DNA of 64,000 nt from Bimastos eiseni (GCA_959347315.1 OY365811.1:42722195-42786194), one strand, 5' to 3'. Positions 31,008 through 42,669 are shown, counted from the first letter of the stretch. The notes: a model not told the origin generated them from the letters alone. Made by a program: numbers and translations.

Positions 31008-34000
31008 CTACAAGAATCCACAACATAAGACTAAGTGTCTGTACATCACCATGGTAATAGAATGAATGGTTGAACAAATTACATTACGAGATAATACATT
31101 TATTTAATCAATCATATAACATATTCAGTAACTCATTTATTCAATTATTCATTTAATTAAATCAACAATTTATTCAACCAGTATTCAGTAAATATTAATT
31201 ATACTTGTCCATTACACCAACATTAAATCATTCAACTCAATTACTCATTTAATTCAATCAACAATTCAATCAAATCAGTATCTAGTAAATTATTCATCAC
31301 ACTTGTCAATTAAGACACCATCTAATTATCCAGTCAATCCTCTCATTTATTCACTAATTCAAACAATCAAAATCATTAGAAGAAAACGTGACATACCTCC
31401 TCTCCATAGTCATACTAAAAATGAAGAAACAGAACAAAATCTTCAGTAAAGTAAGTTTTTATTTCTATTTCATAAACTGTATGTAATTTGCATCACAGAA
31501 GAGTGGAAATATTTTATGGACAGTGCTGCCGCGATTTATGGAACATCGACCCATAACGCGGAGCACGGGTTCAATCCTAATACTCTGGAACGGTCAATGT
31601 ACAAGGGCCTTGAGCGAGTCCTTCAGTAAAAACTGCTAGGTGGATGAATGGTCAATTGGTTATTATATACTGGCAATAAATAAATGCACAATAATAACAA
31701 GAGAAATAATATACTGAGTGGGTGCTTCGAACAACTCTCTCACTACAAATTGGCCAAAAAATACACAATAATATGAACGATGATAATAACGACACTGTTT
31801 AACGATATAAAAAATAATAATAATTAAAAAATAAATCATAAGCCTGGCTACGGAAGACACAAAATTTCTATGAAGGAGCCAAGACTTACGTCTTCGTCTT
31901 CGTTTTCGAGTGCTTCTCCCGTGAAGTAGAGAACGGCCTTTGGAACGATCGTCTGTTGGAGAAGTTGACCGACTTCATAGTCCTGCATCAGAATCGCCTG
32001 TGTCTCCTCATCCTATCAACAGCAGACAAATCATGAAACCAAAGACTCGCAGAAAATGCACCCTACTGTGGACCACCTAAAATGTACAGATGGACAGTCC
32101 AAAGTATGGATGAACGAGGAGGATCTTTGTTATCAGGGTCGTTAAACTGAAATCACACTACTACCACACAATATTTGACACCACCACAAGTCATTCACAC
32201 TTTTTCAGTGCCAGTCCAAAGTCTGCATGAAAGACCTTTGTTACCACAGTGTTGTTAAACTGAAACTACTAAGCCCAACACATCTAATTTGTAATTAGTT
32301 CTGTTGGGCACATTTCGGTAAAACCTGTCCCTTCAGAATTAACTTTGGTTACGAAACAAAGTGAATTGTTCCAATTATATATCCACTATCCCTTGCGGTA
32401 CTCCCACATCTAGCACGGGCAGTTTGCGAGATCAACGGGGTCAATCTCATATCAATGCTCTGTCAAAATTTGAAGGTGCTAACATCTGCAAATGCAGATT
32501 GGGAGGGCAATACCAAATGGGGAAATTGGTCAAAAGTAACCATATCTTTAAATTACACCTATAGCCAGAACTGTGCCCGGGATTCCGATAGTGGGCTCAC
32601 ATTAGGCGCCTCAAATCCCTTAACAACAACAGCTGCATTTGTTCCTCAGTCACAATGACACACTGCCTTGGTTACAAGAATAAACTAGCACGGGCAGTTT
32701 GCGAGATCAACGGGGTCAATCTCATATCAATGCTCTGTCAAAATTTGAAGGTGCTAACATCTGCAAATGCAGATTGGGAGGGCAATACCAAATGGGGAAA
32801 TTGGTCAAAAGTAACCATATCTTTAAATTACACCTATAGCCAGAACTGTTCCCGGGATTCCGATAGTGGGCTCACATTAGGCGCCTCAAATCCCTTAACA
32901 ACAACAGCTGCATTTGTTCCTCAGTCACAATGACACACTGCCTTGGTTACAAGGATAAACTAGCACGGGCAGTTTGCGAGATCAACGGGGTCAATCTCAT
33001 ATCAATGCTCTGTCAAAATTTGAAGGTGCTAACATCTGCAAATGCAGATTGGGAGGGCAATACCAAATGGGGAAATTGGTCAAAAGTAACCATATCTTTA
33101 AATTACACCTATAGCCAGAACTGTTCCCGGGATTCCGATAGTGGGCTCACATTAGGCGCCTCAAATCCCTTAACAACAACAGCTGCATTTGTTCCTCAGT
33201 CACAATGACACACTGCCTTGGTTACAAGGATAAACAAATAAAGATGTAAACAGAGCATATTAAAAGTATTGTAACATATTGCCTATCAGTTGTTGGCCCT
33301 TCCACCTGGAACACATTCCCCTTAGAGACACGAATGTTGCCAAGGAGCAAAGCACCCTTGTTTTATAAGTTGCTCAGGACTGTTTGTATCGCCATGGTTA
33401 GACTAGGAGAGCCGTCAAGGAGACTTCTTCAGGGGTGTTATACAAATCAATTAATGAATATCACCACTCCTACAATCTACACCATCATTTAACAAACAGC
33501 AACACTGAAACTGCACTTCCTTCTCAGAGCCTCTGGATAATATTGACCCGATATAAGTGGCTTGACTTTGCCATTGGTCAATGTCTAGCGCTCAACAATT
33601 TACTAATTACAATGTAAACAGTTATGGCTAAAGACGGTGAGAAAACTCACCTCTTCCTCTTCATCTTCTGGACCTGAAACAAAACATATAATTTTTAATT
33701 AGGACACAATTCCAGAAAACTACATGAATTTCAATGGCACTTGTCTCTTATGACAAAATTGGATAAATCTGCACACAATCAAGAGAACTCACTATTATGA
33801 ATTTTGAATAAGTACTCTGATAATTACAAGTCCCAGAGAATATGGTTGGACCACACAATGAGGGTAGACTTGCTCACAAGAACTAGAATTGAGGGGAAAA
33901 TGAAGGGCAAGACAACAAGAGGAAGACCAAGAATGGTGTTATAGGAATGGATAATGAAGGAGGCTACAGCAAGCTGAAGGCAAGAGACGATAAACGTGAC

Positions 34001-37000
34001 ATATGGAGACATTGGACGAACCTGACTAGCAAGGCAGAGAACCAAAAGAAGACAAATTACGTTAATTCAAGAAAACGATTAAAAAGAACTTTGAATAAAC
34101 ACCAATAACTTTACAAAATAATGATTTACTATAAGATGAATAAGAACTTTTGAGTAAGCACTAAAAACTTGTGAAAATCATGAGCAACTCAAATTCAAGA
34201 AACTATCAATGGCGATTGACAAGAACTTCACGTAAACACCAACTCTCGAGATAATTATGATCTACTCGAATAAAAAAAACTAACACCAACAACTATTAAC
34301 CAGAATGTTTATTAAGCACCAATATCCTGTGAAAATTCAAAGACACCATAATTCCAAAAAACTACTAACTGTGAGGTGGACTGAAGAAGTTGAAGAACGA
34401 GTCACATTTGACAGTCTTTGTCACCATTTTCTTGGGACCAGTCTTCCCCTTCTGCTTCGCCTTCACATTCTTCACGGTTACATTCTTTCCCTTTTTCCAA
34501 TCGATCTTGCACCTGTGAAACAACAAACTGGAACATGTTGTATCTGGCACATTAAAGCTCTTACTTCTTATCCAGCCTAATGCGTTAATACCTCTGCAGC
34601 TTGAGCATTTGAGTAGGCTGTTAGAGGCAACCAAAATACCAGCAGAAGAATAAAATTCAATTAACACAAAATATAATTAATGTAAGATAAATAAACTCAT
34701 AATAATCAAAAATATCACCTCAAGAGAGCCACAAAATTTGGTATAATAAGCATCAACACAGAACCAGCTGAACAAGTGACCACCCCTTACCCAGTGCACT
34801 TGATGATCTGTGGACCCTCATAATCTAGCGGGTCTTTGATGTCCGGCTCAAAGCGCATGACGTACTCTTTCGTCAGAGTCGTGTTCTCAAAGTAGTCATT
34901 CTCGCCAAAAGTAAACTCAAGAACGAAGCCCTGAAACAAAGACAAAAGCCAAATGGGTGAACAGGATTGTGGGATGGACGGGTCTGGCCACCCTGGCGCT
35001 ATTAAGTGGCCATACAGGTCAAAAGCTAATGATTTTACAAACTTTGCACTAAGCATGTTTTTATGCTTTAGAAGAATTGCTAAATGAAATATTTTTACTT
35101 GAAATAATTACATTTTTGAACTACGAACATACTAAATGTATTCTATGCTTTAAAACTAGACTAAGTGTTAACTGAATCAAATATTTTTGAACAATTCTAT
35201 AAATTAAATTTGAGAAACTATGTACACACTAAATGTGTGTTAATTTAAAAAAATATTGCAAATGGAATTAAACATTTTTGCATTATATGAATTAAAACAA
35301 TATATTTTGAAATAAGTGGAGATTGTGGTTCTGCAGTTCAAGAATTTTGTGAAATGCCTAGTCATAGATAGTGATGGCAGAAGCAAGTATGGAGCATGAT
35401 GTGCATTACATAGGGCTTTACGTATTCATCATAGTTTCTTAATATAGCACTATTAAAAACTTCCTGTCTATCTGGCTAAAAAAATACCTCAAAACTCCCA
35501 TTTTCAAGTAAATGGATGTCTAAAAACTCTTCAATGGTATGGTGAGACTCGCATTCCTTTATGAAATTTCACATGTTAGAAAAATTGTAAAACCAATTAT
35601 TATTATTATGATTACATTCCAGAATCAAGCAGAATTTACTCCACAGTTATGAATTACCTGTTTGTCACCGCAAAGGAGCTTGGCGTTGAGGTTTTTGAGA
35701 CTCTTAAGAATTGGTTCATCATGTTCCTACAAAGAAAAGAAGCACTCTTCAGTACATTGCTAATTTAAACACAAAAAGCATTCATACCTTTGCATCGGAA
35801 CAATTCGGCACATTAGCGACAATGTTCTACTCAATGAAAACCTATGTTTGCCTTGTAGATTAGCCATTGCCATCAATATACAACAAGTGAAACAACAAAT
35901 ATGTAGAAATCAGAGACATTTGTATAAGAAATCAACTCACCTGGATCATGGCTGAAAGAATGTCGACATTCTTGAAGATTGTCAACCAGAATTCTGGAAT
36001 TCCCTTTGTGTTCTCATCTACCAACAAATTCACAACACAACCAATCGTAAAATAATCTACAAATACCTCAATTCTCAGTCACTTTCAAAAATCCACATTG
36101 ACCCTGAATCTCTCCAAATTACCCAGCATACCCAGGCAGCACACCAAGAAATGAAATCATTTGCAATCTTCAACAGTGGACAACAAGCTGGCCATTGTAA
36201 ATCAATATTCAAACTAGAGCTGAAGTCGTAAATACTGCAGATTCGATAAAGTAAGTTATCTTCTATGATTACGCAATGTACTGTATTGGGAGCATTTGCA
36301 AGGCGCCTGAAGTGTGCAAGGCTTCATGAAAAGAAGGAGATCGCGAGAAGAGCCACATAGAATTAGAGAGCAAACAGAGTGAGAAAGCCATGATACATTT
36401 ACAGAGTTACAACAACAGCCATGGGCTCTCGTGCAATCCATGTCCCTACTCCTAAGGAATAGAATCGATTGCCTTCTCTCTTTTCGTAGCTCAAATTCAC
36501 TTCCTTCCTTCAAAAAGCACCTTAAAACTCACTTTTACTTCTTCACTATCAAGGACTAGGAAATCTAAGCTCATCTTCTCCTGTCGACCAACCATTCACG
36601 AATCAGATTCTGATTCGTGAATAGTTGACCTTGCATGAAAATTTTTATTAATAACAATGACTTGGTTGCTGACCAAATTGCGAATTCAGTGAAACTTCTT
36701 CCGTTTTTTCTTCGTCTTTTTTGGTTTCGTCGATTTCAGTAATGGTCGCTTTCTGCTGAAAGCAGAAAACGATAATCACATCACATAACACGATAATAAA
36801 ATCCCATACCATGATAATAACATAACATAACACAATATTAACATCACATGATAGCACAACACAAGATAACATGAAAATGGTTCAAATGGTTCATAACACA
36901 ATGAAAATGGGTGGCATAATTCCTTGTAACGCTAAGACTAACAGGTCAAACTTCCAAGGAGTAGGCAGTGAATGTATAAGGAACCTTGAGTAAATCTTTA

Positions 37001-40000
37001 ACTTACAATCAGAGACTAGTTAAATAGCAAATCGAATAAAATTACGTAATGATATCTGCACATCTATTATAAGCACTGTAAGCCAAAAATCTAATCAAAT
37101 AGAATAAGCCGTTTGTGTAATCAATTACTCAACTCTCTACCTCCTCATGTTCGCAACTCTCTTAGTGAATCTGTCTTTCACTCTAAACTGAAAACCTACC
37201 TCTTCCAGTCTGCCTATGGCTCTTAATGGTTGCCAGGTTTCAAGGTGCACTTCTGAACTTTCTGTAAGGAGGGGATTATCAAATAACAGTTGTATTGTAT
37301 AACTCTGCCCACAACTGCTGAGCACCATTTCATAGCCGTGTATGAGGCCGAGCTTATGAATATTCAAATGTATTTCTATTGTAACTACAGGGTGCATAAG
37401 TGAGACTGGCCTCAACTAATACCAACCAAGGCTTTGTGTTCTCACCTTTTCCTCCTCCTCTTCATCGTCTTCCTCGCTCTGCCACTCGCATTCGGAATCA
37501 GTCGGCTCTTTGGCAGCCATTACGATATCTCGTCTCTAAAACAGAACACCAGTGTGATTATTAGTATAATATGAATGAATGATTGTATTGTGTATTACTG
37601 CATTTACATATTTATATAGCACCTCTCACAGTACAACCTAATCACAGGCTTACAGAGAGAAAATCCTAACAGGAAGAAAAGTTTTAAGAATTAGGGCAGA
37701 AACAGAAACCCTCCCGAAAGAAATCAAAGAGTGAGTTGGGCATCACGCCAACAGATGCAAAAGAGCTGTATAGCGCAGAAGACATCCAAGGTACAGAGAG
37801 GTCTCAGGAAAGACGAAGACGACAACAAGTCGAAATAGAATGGTGGATAAGGTAAATAACTAATTATTTTCTTCAGAAAGCTAGCATAGAGCCCAACATC
37901 AAAAACGTTCTGAAAGTAAGAAAAAGAACTTTAAATTGAATTCAGCACTGTCAGCCACTAGTCTCATATGCTACTACAACATCAGTAGCCAAGGTCAGCC
38001 GTCAGCTTCGTAGGAGCCACTCCGCATGTGAATAAAAGTATCTGGTATACTTGGATAACAAAGCAAATCTTCCTGCAACATTGTAAAAACGAGGAGCAAC
38101 CTTTTCCAGGAATGGCTTGTACATTTGTGCGTATTTGCATTCTAGGACGTGCAGCTCCTCGTAGAACTTTGACTCTGTGACGTGATACTCCGACTGCAGT
38201 CGTTTCAGAGCCTTAATTCGCCGCTTCACGCACTTTGGCAAGCTGCAATAAACGAATGAATGTGTGATTGGAAACATCCCTAGTGCTATTAAGCAATTAT
38301 TGGAGCTTGGAACCAGAGGATGAGCACACTTTGTTGAATTGTCAATTTACCAGAATTAGCTAATGAAATGTCTAATTGCCAAGAATTACCAAAATCTTGC
38401 AGTTTTCGATTTGAAATAAATGGTATAAACTGATATGAAACTAAAGATTTATATTGATTTGAAACACTAGGGTAAAACTTATTTGAAATTGAATTCAAGG
38501 CTCTTCTTGCTACAAGTCTGAATACTGATGTGGTTGATTTTAAAACCACCTGTGTCCCTATGGGTGCCAAGTCAGCAACATTGAATGCAATAACTTTATA
38601 ATAGTGCTTACTAGATGTCGGTACTTACCTACTAAATAATAATCTGCAGCCATTACATTACAAGATGACCTTCAAACTATAATGGGCATTTCATGGAGGG
38701 ACCATGTTACAAATGAAAAGGGTCTGAGGTTGGCAGAGGTGGAGAAGATGGACGAGAGATCTTCAGGCAAAGGATGGACATGTTTTGTGGATGCCATCAC
38801 AATGCGCGATGAAAATAACAATAGAATGGATACCACAAGCAGGAAAGAGAAACAGAGGAAGAAAGATGAAAGCTTGGAAAAGAACTTTTAAAGAAAAGTT
38901 GAAAGAGACGGGAACCTACTGGAAAAGCGCGAAAGAAACTGCCGTAGACCGTACAAGATGGGAGAATTTTTATCGACCAATGTTCCCAGAGGAACGAGAG
39001 ACACTAGTCTAAGTTAGATTACATTACCTGCTGATGTAGCCGGAATTACGACCGATCATACTGGCCAACTTCTGTTCGAAGGCAGCTATCGCCTCCGGAC
39101 TCTGGAGAAGGTCCCGCGTGAGTTTCGAGACTTCGGTCTTCGACTTCTCACCTGAAACCATCGAACAAGACTTCTAAGACTTTTACAACACCAAAGAACT
39201 AGAGTTCTTCTGGACCATATGCCACATAAGATGCAAAGGTACTACATAATGCCCCAGACACTCTAAACACGTGCTTATTTTTAGGATCATTGGTAACCAT
39301 AATAAAGGTGATTCTTACTATTATTACTGCTATCATTATTTCTACTGCTAGCAGTGTTTCTGACATTATTACAACCACTATTAGTGCTCCTGTTATTATT
39401 GTTACTGGTATTATTGGTACTGGTATTATTGCTACTGTCATTATAGTTACTGTTATTATTGGTACTGCCATTATTGGTACTGATATATTTGTTACTGCCG
39501 TTATTGTTACTGTAATTATTGTTACTGCTGTAATTGATACTGCAATTATTGCTAGAGCTATTTTAGTTATTATTATTATTATCATTGTTGCTATAATCAC
39601 ATTATCATTATTATTGAACTTCGAAATACCCACCTTCAGGTTTATCAGTGAGTTCAATGTTCTCACCATCGCCCTGCTTAACGTTGTCACTGAAACATCA
39701 AAAACACATAAATTAACATAATTTATCACAGTAACCCAATTCACAAAATTAACATTACAGACATGAGTGACATAGCAAGTAGGTGGTCAATTCTATTTCT
39801 GTCTATCATATTTACAGACTTATAAAGCCCCTCAGCGATTGGTTACCAAAAGCAACAACTCAGAGGTACTTTGTGGAGCCGGGAGCAATCACTCGAGTTG
39901 GGCCTGTGTAAAGAAATTAGATTTGGAGATTTTGTTGTACAGTGCCTGTCACTCCCTACTACTTTGGATCACCAGATCTTGACAGAGCTATATAATGCTT

Positions 40001-40527
40001 TGCAGATTTTGGCATACGGTCCCTGAATAAAAAGACACAGTATTATTGGTTTACCATGCCACATACTTCTAGTTCAAACTTTGTTGTGCTCATATTTAAT
40101 AAACGATAGTTTGCACTATTGAAGCTGGATTGATTAAACTAATTCCACGCAAAAATAAAGTAATTGGCAGTCCCCAATACTGTAAGAACGCCAAGTTCAT
40201 GAGGTCATCAATTGCTTTAACACAACATCAACCTAGTCATACACGTTAGCACAACACCACTTTTCAACAATTAACACAATTCACCACATTGACACCTTCA
40301 GTGTTGTAACTTAATTTCTTTATAAATTACTGCAATCCCTTTATAAAGAGTCCTCAGACTGGTAACGGCACAAGCAAGATACGACAGGCACTGAAAAGGC
40401 GCTATGAGTGTCTTCACATGAATACGGTATGCACGCCGTTCCAGGACAAGAAAACCCAGACATATCAGCATTATTCATGTATCTTACAAATATACTCACT
40501 TTTTCGCGTCAGCCATTCTTCTAGATC
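30945..40527 (-). CDS. NAP1: nucleosome assembly protein 1-like, gene span
   Basis: Fourteen coding exons join in frame, 388 codons if the last exon is read to its TGA, close to the usual NAP1L1/NAP1L4 length. NAP1 proteins are histone H2A-H2B chaperones that shuttle between cytoplasm and nucleus. Visible blocks: RRIKALKRLQSEYHVTESKF (long dimerisation helix), ECEWQSEEDDEEEEE (acidic insert), KGIPEFWLTIFKNVDILSAM, EHDEPILKSLKNL, FVLEFTFGENDYFENTTLTK, CKIDWKKGKNVT, SFFNFFSPP, VLYFTGEALENEDED, and an acidic tail (EEGEDYEEDEDPDYKP). All intron phases agree. Start is ATG 40516 (MADAK). Whether the last exon ends at TGA 30947-30945 or splices on is uncertain. Confidence 0.96.
31150..31320 (+). repeat. 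about 97-bp tandem repeat, two copies
   Basis: CATTTAATT.AATCAACAATT, then CAGTAT and ACTTGTC.ATTA recur at about 31150 and 31247 in a NAP1 intron. Confidence 0.6.
31397..31414 (-). CDS. NAP1: NAP1 18-bp micro-exon
   Basis: Encodes YDYGEE between TTTTTAG and GTATGT. It is in phase with both neighbours and in keeping with the acidic tail. Confidence 0.8.
31520..31660 (+). repeat. possible tRNA-derived SINE
   Basis: GGTTCAATCC at about 31569 fits a polymerase III B box, followed by a body and an AATAAATAAATG tail. No clear A box was confirmed. Confidence 0.25.
31890..32012 (-). CDS. NAP1: NAP1 exon
   Basis: Encodes AILMQDYEVGQLLQQTIVPK and AVLYFTGEALENEDED. Donor GTAAGT, acceptor TTGATAG. 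Confidence 0.96.
32410..33235 (+). repeat. 275-bp tandem satellite, three units
   Basis: TAGCACGGGCAGTTTGCGAG recurs at 32411, 32686 and 32961, exactly 275 apart. The units are nearly identical (single-base differences such as GCC/TCC and AAGAATAAA/AAGGATAAA). Each unit contains an open frame of about 92 codons whose TGA overlaps the ATG of the next (ATGA) because 275 is one short of a codon multiple. It lies in a NAP1 intron on the opposite strand. No known domain. Confidence 0.97.
33270..33450 (+). mobile_element. non-LTR retrotransposon 3' tail
   Basis: The sequence parallels 14800-14960: QLLALPPGTH in one frame (compare [10 protein letters not shown] at 14808) and CTTCAGGGGTGTTATACAAAT as a decayed tail. 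Confidence 0.6.
33651..33673 (-). CDS. NAP1: NAP1 23-bp micro-exon
   Basis: Encodes SPEDEEEE with the split Ser codon. Acceptor GTTTCAG, donor GTGAG. In phase with both neighbours. Confidence 0.85.
33830..34030 (+). mobile_element. decayed reverse-transcriptase C-terminus
   Basis: Interrupted frames spell the familiar end of RTE-like LINE proteins: RIEGKMKGK, then RGRPRM, then KRDIWRHWT. Stops break the ORF. Confidence 0.6.
34081..34360 (+). repeat. degenerate minisatellite, about 70-bp units
   Basis: Recurrent AAGAACTTTTGAGTAAGCAC, then AATTCAAGAAACTA in a NAP1 intron. Confidence 0.5.
34370..34512 (-). CDS. NAP1: NAP1 exon
   Basis: Encodes CKIDWKKGKNVTVKNVKA, KKMVTKTVKCDSFFNFFSPP. The donor GTTAGT is non-consensus at +3 but the phase fits the micro-exon. 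Confidence 0.96.
34791..34930 (-). CDS. NAP1: NAP1 exon
   Basis: Encodes GFVLEFTFGENDYFENTTLT, then YVMRFEPDIKDPLDYEGPQI. Canonical splice sites. Confidence 0.97.
35000..35650. other. AT-rich intron
   Basis: No feature seen. Confidence 0.6.
35658..35726 (-). CDS. NAP1: NAP1 exon
   Basis: Encodes EHDEPILKSLKNLNAKLLCG and DKQ. Acceptor TTTGTAG. Confidence 0.95.
35941..36017 (-). CDS. NAP1: NAP1 exon
   Basis: Encodes KGIPEFWLTIFKNVDILSAM followed by IQ, a signature of the family. Confidence 0.97.
36440..36570 (+). mobile_element. LINE carboxy-terminal fragment
   Basis: SSNSLPSFKKHLKTHF in the plus frame matches the usual L2-like ending. Confidence 0.5.
36674..36755 (-). CDS. NAP1: NAP1 exon
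   Basis: Encodes KATITEIDETKKDEEKTEEV and SLNSQFG. The acceptor could be three bases later (TTTCAGCAG). Confidence 0.88.
37110..37240 (+). mobile_element. LINE carboxy-terminal fragment
   Basis: NSLPPHVRNSLSESVFHSKL then KTYLFQSAYGS in the plus frame: the standard L2/CR1-type ending. Confidence 0.65.
37446..37535 (-). CDS. NAP1: NAP1 exon
   Basis: Encodes RRDIVMAAKEPTDSECEWQS and an acidic run EEDDEEEEEK. Confidence 0.95.
37600..37700 (-). mobile_element. reverse ATTTATATAGCACC tail fragment
   Basis: ATATTTATATAGCACCTCTC plus following sequence resembles the other non-LTR tails. Confidence 0.45.
38101..38242 (-). CDS. NAP1: NAP1 exon
   Basis: Encodes LPKCVKRRIKALKRLQSEYH, TESKFYEELHVLECKYAQMY, KPFLEK. 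Donor GTTGCT is weak but in phase. Confidence 0.97.
38680..39010 (+). mobile_element. RTE-like LINE carboxy-terminal fragment
   Basis: WIPQAGKRNRGRKMKAWKRT then YWKSAKETAVDRTRWENFYR: the usual last part of such reverse-transcriptase ORFs, with a frameshift between two overlapping frames. Confidence 0.75.
39028..39151 (-). CDS. NAP1: NAP1 exon
   Basis: Encodes LTRDLLQSPEAIAAFEQKLA and SMIGRNSGYIS. Confidence 0.95.
39290..39600 (+). repeat. minisatellite of TTATTRYTACTG units
   Basis: Trinucleotide-phased degenerate repeats give long open frames on both strands (I/V/T-rich), which are artefacts. Confidence 0.85.
39634..39689 (-). CDS. NAP1: NAP1 exon
   Basis: Encodes DNVKQGDGENIELTDKPE. Acceptor GTTTCAG, donor GTGGGT. 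Confidence 0.9.
40500..40527 (-). CDS. NAP1: NAP1 start exon
   Basis: ATG 40516-40514 then MADAK and a split codon; acceptor TTGTTGTAG lies 11 bases upstream of the ATG, so a 5'UTR exon precedes it. Donor GTGAGT. Confidence 0.9.
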
Positions 40528-40871
40528 CTACAACAAGAAAGACGTTGTTTTACGCAAAGTCACGCGCCGGATTACACAATCACCTTTCAGACAAAAAAAA
40601 ACCTATTGTCAGTTAATATTTGCTACAAATCAGACAGATTCTCTGGAACAATTAGCATAATATATAGGCCCTAAAGTTGACTAAAACTTTGACGAAGAAT
40701 AAACAGGCGCAAAATGTTTGACGCAAGTTGGGAAGCATGCAACTTCGGTGAATCACACACTCCTTTAAAAACTATAAACACAATCCACCTAGACGAATGC
40801 CCAGCAGCCTCGCACGTCCGTGACACAATAATTTCCCGACACGGCGAACGCGACAGTTCGTTCCAATTACC

Positions 40872-41045
40872 TTGAAATCGTATTTTTAATTAAGATAACT
40901 GAACGCACCTCAATCCTATCAACATGTAGCAACTGAAAGACCAACGCACACGAGATCAAAGACAAGATGGCGGATTCTTTGTAAAATCAGCTTCTATTGG
41001 CTAACTATCTGCAGCGACATTGTCACTGAACCAATGAGAAAACTC
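40872..41045 (-). promoter_or_regulatory. probable NAP1 promoter and 5'UTR exon
   Basis: TTTCAAGGTAATT on the minus strand at about 40872 is a plausible donor for a non-coding first exon. On the plus strand AAGATGGCGG (40961) resembles a YY1-type site, and ATTGG (40996) and CCAAT (41030) are CCAAT boxes. No TATA box is apparent. Confidence 0.45.
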
Positions 41046-41098
41046 GTGTCATCGCGTTGTCAGCCGGTTTTTATCATTCGCGCCATATTTAGGAAGCG

Positions 41099-41124
41099 AT
41101 GCGAAGTTTTGCTTCTATGGAGAG
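41099..41124 (+). CDS. possible divergent first exon
   Basis: ATGCGAAGTTTTGCTTCTAT then GGAGAG followed by GTAAGG, a strong donor. It encodes MRSFASMES-like residues. No following exon was linked; it may be chance or the 5' end of an unseen gene. Confidence 0.2.
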
Positions 41125-41234
41125 GTAAGGAGAAATGCAAATGTAAAACTCCGAATTTCTCTTCGTAACATCATGAAGCGGCTTTTTATGTAGACAAGTT
41201 TGCTACAGCGCTGTATCAAATCAATTTTCTGTAG

Positions 41235-41300
41235 ACGTTGAGGGGCAATTTTGATGCCATTTGCTGATGACACCCAGCTCTGCATCGATAATCAAGCTCT
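41235..41300 (+). mobile_element. LINE reverse-transcriptase fragment
   Basis: GAILMPFADDTQLCID contains the F-A-D-D catalytic motif. Confidence 0.7.
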
Positions 41301-41631
41301 ATATATTTTAAATATATCTTCGTTTATTAGACAAACTGATACATCGCAGTTAGTTACAAAAGATGAAATTCGGTTGTAATAAATCCCGAAATTCCGGAAT
41401 TTTTCAAACACGAAATCCGTAATTTCGGAAGTGTAATTATGGACTTGAACAGCAGTTAATATCACTATTATTATTACAATTCAAGGATCACTAAATGCAG
41501 AACTTTATTTTATTTACGTAATTATTATATTATATGGATATTATATATTAGGCCCTATATTTCATGTGAGGTATGACTCTGAATAATTGCATGCGCTATT
41601 ATATTTCGGAACTGTACGCAACAGGGGTGTA

Positions 41632-41917
41632 ACAAGTGGGGAGCTGGAGGCGCCGGCCCCCAGTTTCTAAACTGGGGGGGGGGTGGTAAAGACCCCCAGT
41701 TTTAGTGCTCAGTGCCCCCCAAGTTTCCCCAAATCGTTTCTTTTTTATGTTTCTTTAATGGCTTTTTAAGATAACTTTTTTAATTAAGATATTTTGTGCC
41801 CCCTTTTTAACTGGGTGAAAAATTAAAAAATTTGGGGCCGAAAAAATTTGTGGCGCTTCGCGCAGTATTTCTGAAATTATGCCCACCCCCGCTTTTCAAA
41901 ACCTTGTTGCACCTCTG
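41632..41917. mobile_element. hAT-like MITE, 286 bp
   Basis: Ends CAGGGGTGTAACAAG and CTTGTTGCACCTCTG are inverted copies; they are flanked by GTACGCAA (41624-41631) and GTGCGCAA (41918-41925), seven of eight matching. An 8-bp duplication and CAG start fit hAT. The interior is GC-rich with a run of G. Confidence 0.75.
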
Positions 41918-42464
41918 GTGCGCAATAAGACTCCCGTATTTTTCTGTATTTCTACCGTTCTTTCGAGAGCACTGGATAAAGCCCTCAGAATGACTCCAAA
42001 CTCTCTACAAAGATACAAACGCCACGACATCTAGCTAATGATGAGGGCGTCTGTTGGCATTATTTTCTGATTGCATGAACACCGGCTATAGCAAGTAGAC
42101 TGTGTTGAAGCTGAACGGGCATTTTCTGCCGGCGTTATCTGGTCCAGGTTGTGAACCATGCAGTTTCGGTGATGAAACTTTTAAGACTCATTTGTGCTTC
42201 CAGAAGTATGCATGATGCATTATGGGTTCATTAACACTGTGGACTATATATATCCATGTTCTTTAAGTTTGTAACTATTTATATATTTCTTTGACCATTG
42301 TCACTGAATAGGCATATTGAATTTGTAATACCATCGGCGCTACTTCCACATGTGTAGTTTGGTATAGGCCTAAACTAGTATAAGGAGACATAAAATAAGT
42401 ATCTGAATTTGTTGAGAATTTGTTGGAAATTGACAGTAATGAGTCGATCAATACGTTCGCAATG

Positions 42465-42545
42465 AGAATTCCGGAATAATTCCGGAATTTTACTCAAAAA
42501 TCCCGAAATTCCGGGAAAATGATTATGGTCCGGATTTGCAATCTC
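42465..42545. mobile_element. possible DNA-transposon end (CCCGAAATTCCGG motif)
   Basis: AATCCCGAAATTCCGG occurs here and at about 41384; CCGGATTTGCAATCTCTAG looks like a terminal sequence. Boundaries not resolved. Confidence 0.3.
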
Positions 42546-42669
42546 TAGCTGTATAGGATCCGAGTGTTGTTCAATTCTACTTTATTTTTTCATTGCAGCT
42601 TTATCAACAGCTTTAAATTTATACAAATTCTTGGAATGAAGTCTTTGGTTGGGAAGCTAAATGGGTGCG

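Noticed and set aside
39199..39744. Long open frames with Ile/Val/Thr-rich peptides on both strands
   Set aside because: They translate a triplet-phased minisatellite in a NAP1 intron; hydrophobic content mimics membrane segments. Only 39634-39689 (minus) is an exon.
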